From assembly GCA_037447655.1 (NCBI GenBank), contig JBBHKE010000879.1, positions 1-52,541 on the forward strand: DNA of 52,541 bases, given 5' to 3'. The notes below the pieces were generated by a model that saw only the letters and a program-made list of their open reading frames with translations, was not told where the DNA came from and did not search any database. This document shows, piece by piece, positions 52,428-52,541 of this stretch; positions within the stretch are counted from its first letter, which is position 1, and each line of letters begins with the position of its first letter. The stretch comes from Zygnema cylindricum. Its lineage: Eukaryota > Streptophyta > Zygnematophyceae > Zygnematales > Zygnemataceae. A program made the position numbers and the translations under genes.

Positions 52428-52541
52428 GTCATCTTTGACCAGCCATAACTTACTGCTCAGGGGAGGAAATTCAATGATTCTTTTTGCGTTTGACTCAAGG
52501 GAGTCTTGTCCTCACATGGGTGAGGGTGGTCAGAATATTTG

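Larger units (their letters stand above)
51779..52541 (+). repeat. A7: partial LTR at window end
   Basis: An A-type LTR by module order: GCCATGGCTGCC near 51847, antisense tRNA-like unit, G-box 52180-52185 (ACACGTGGCGCC), CCTATTGGAC near 52327, TATA (CTATAAAG, 52420-52427), TAACTTACTGCTCAGGGGAG, and GACTCAAGGGAGTC. It is diverged from the others in sequence but not in layout. Start uncertain (51768-51779). The window ends within U5. Confidence 0.7.

Overview
The window is a block of eukaryotic transposable-element DNA with almost no recognisable host genes. It is AT-rich, has no operons or bacterial signals, and carries one 10-base assembly gap (37647-37656). Most of it is degraded Ty1/copia LTR retrotransposons nested in one another, with small non-autonomous DNA transposons between them. 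Many LTRs carry paired CACGTG G-boxes, a reversed CCAAT box and a TATA box. That promoter style fits a land plant or alga, but the species cannot be named from the sequence.

Layout. 1-165: end of a hAT-like foldback element rich in CGATATATCG. 392-1077: Harbinger-like MITE. 1078-7363: a second TIR-bounded element, split by a minus-strand copia derivative (F1, 1203-6536, TSD TCAAT) that keeps gag but has no recognisable protease, integrase or RT. F1 is itself split by a solo LTR (4361-5521, TSD TGAGT). 7364-10970: an LTR fragment, a purine tract and four MITEs. 10971-14948: minus-strand copia fragments D1 and E2, with solo LTR C1 (12651-13809) between them. 14949-19730: minus-strand element A1, cut off in gag. 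19731-25982: B1, a minus-strand copia with both LTRs and all gag-pol domains, but broken reading frames. 25988-37022: plus-strand A2, interrupted by A3 (26871-34533); the 3' LTR of A3 is interrupted by solo LTR C2 (32758-34071, TSD GATAT). 37023-37829: a gag scrap and unclassified DNA with the gap. 37830-45504: plus-strand A5, with an extra LTR and a 258-bp tandem duplication near its gag start. 45505-52541: mostly unannotated DNA with two hypothetical ORFs, a hAT-like foldback, a complete Harbinger-like MITE, a solo LTR inside a minisatellite, and a partial LTR at the window edge.

The retroelements share an unusual set of properties. (1) The primer-binding site pairs with the anticodon region of initiator tRNA-Met, as in Drosophila copia, not with the tRNA 3' end. 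(2) The gag reading frame starts inside the 5' LTR and runs through the primer-binding site, which is translated as QVMG. (3) Twelve A-family LTRs contain, always antisense to the element, a tRNA-Arg-like unit with A box, B box and a T4-T5 run, which is the layout of an RNA polymerase III gene. The third is the strongest candidate for a previously undescribed system; it recalls the 5S rRNA module of Cassandra elements but is tRNA-derived.

No element here looks autonomous today. Every pol region has stops or frameshifts, and several protease or RT motifs are altered. Coordinates of degraded domains are approximate; LTR ends are exact where a target-site duplication is quoted.
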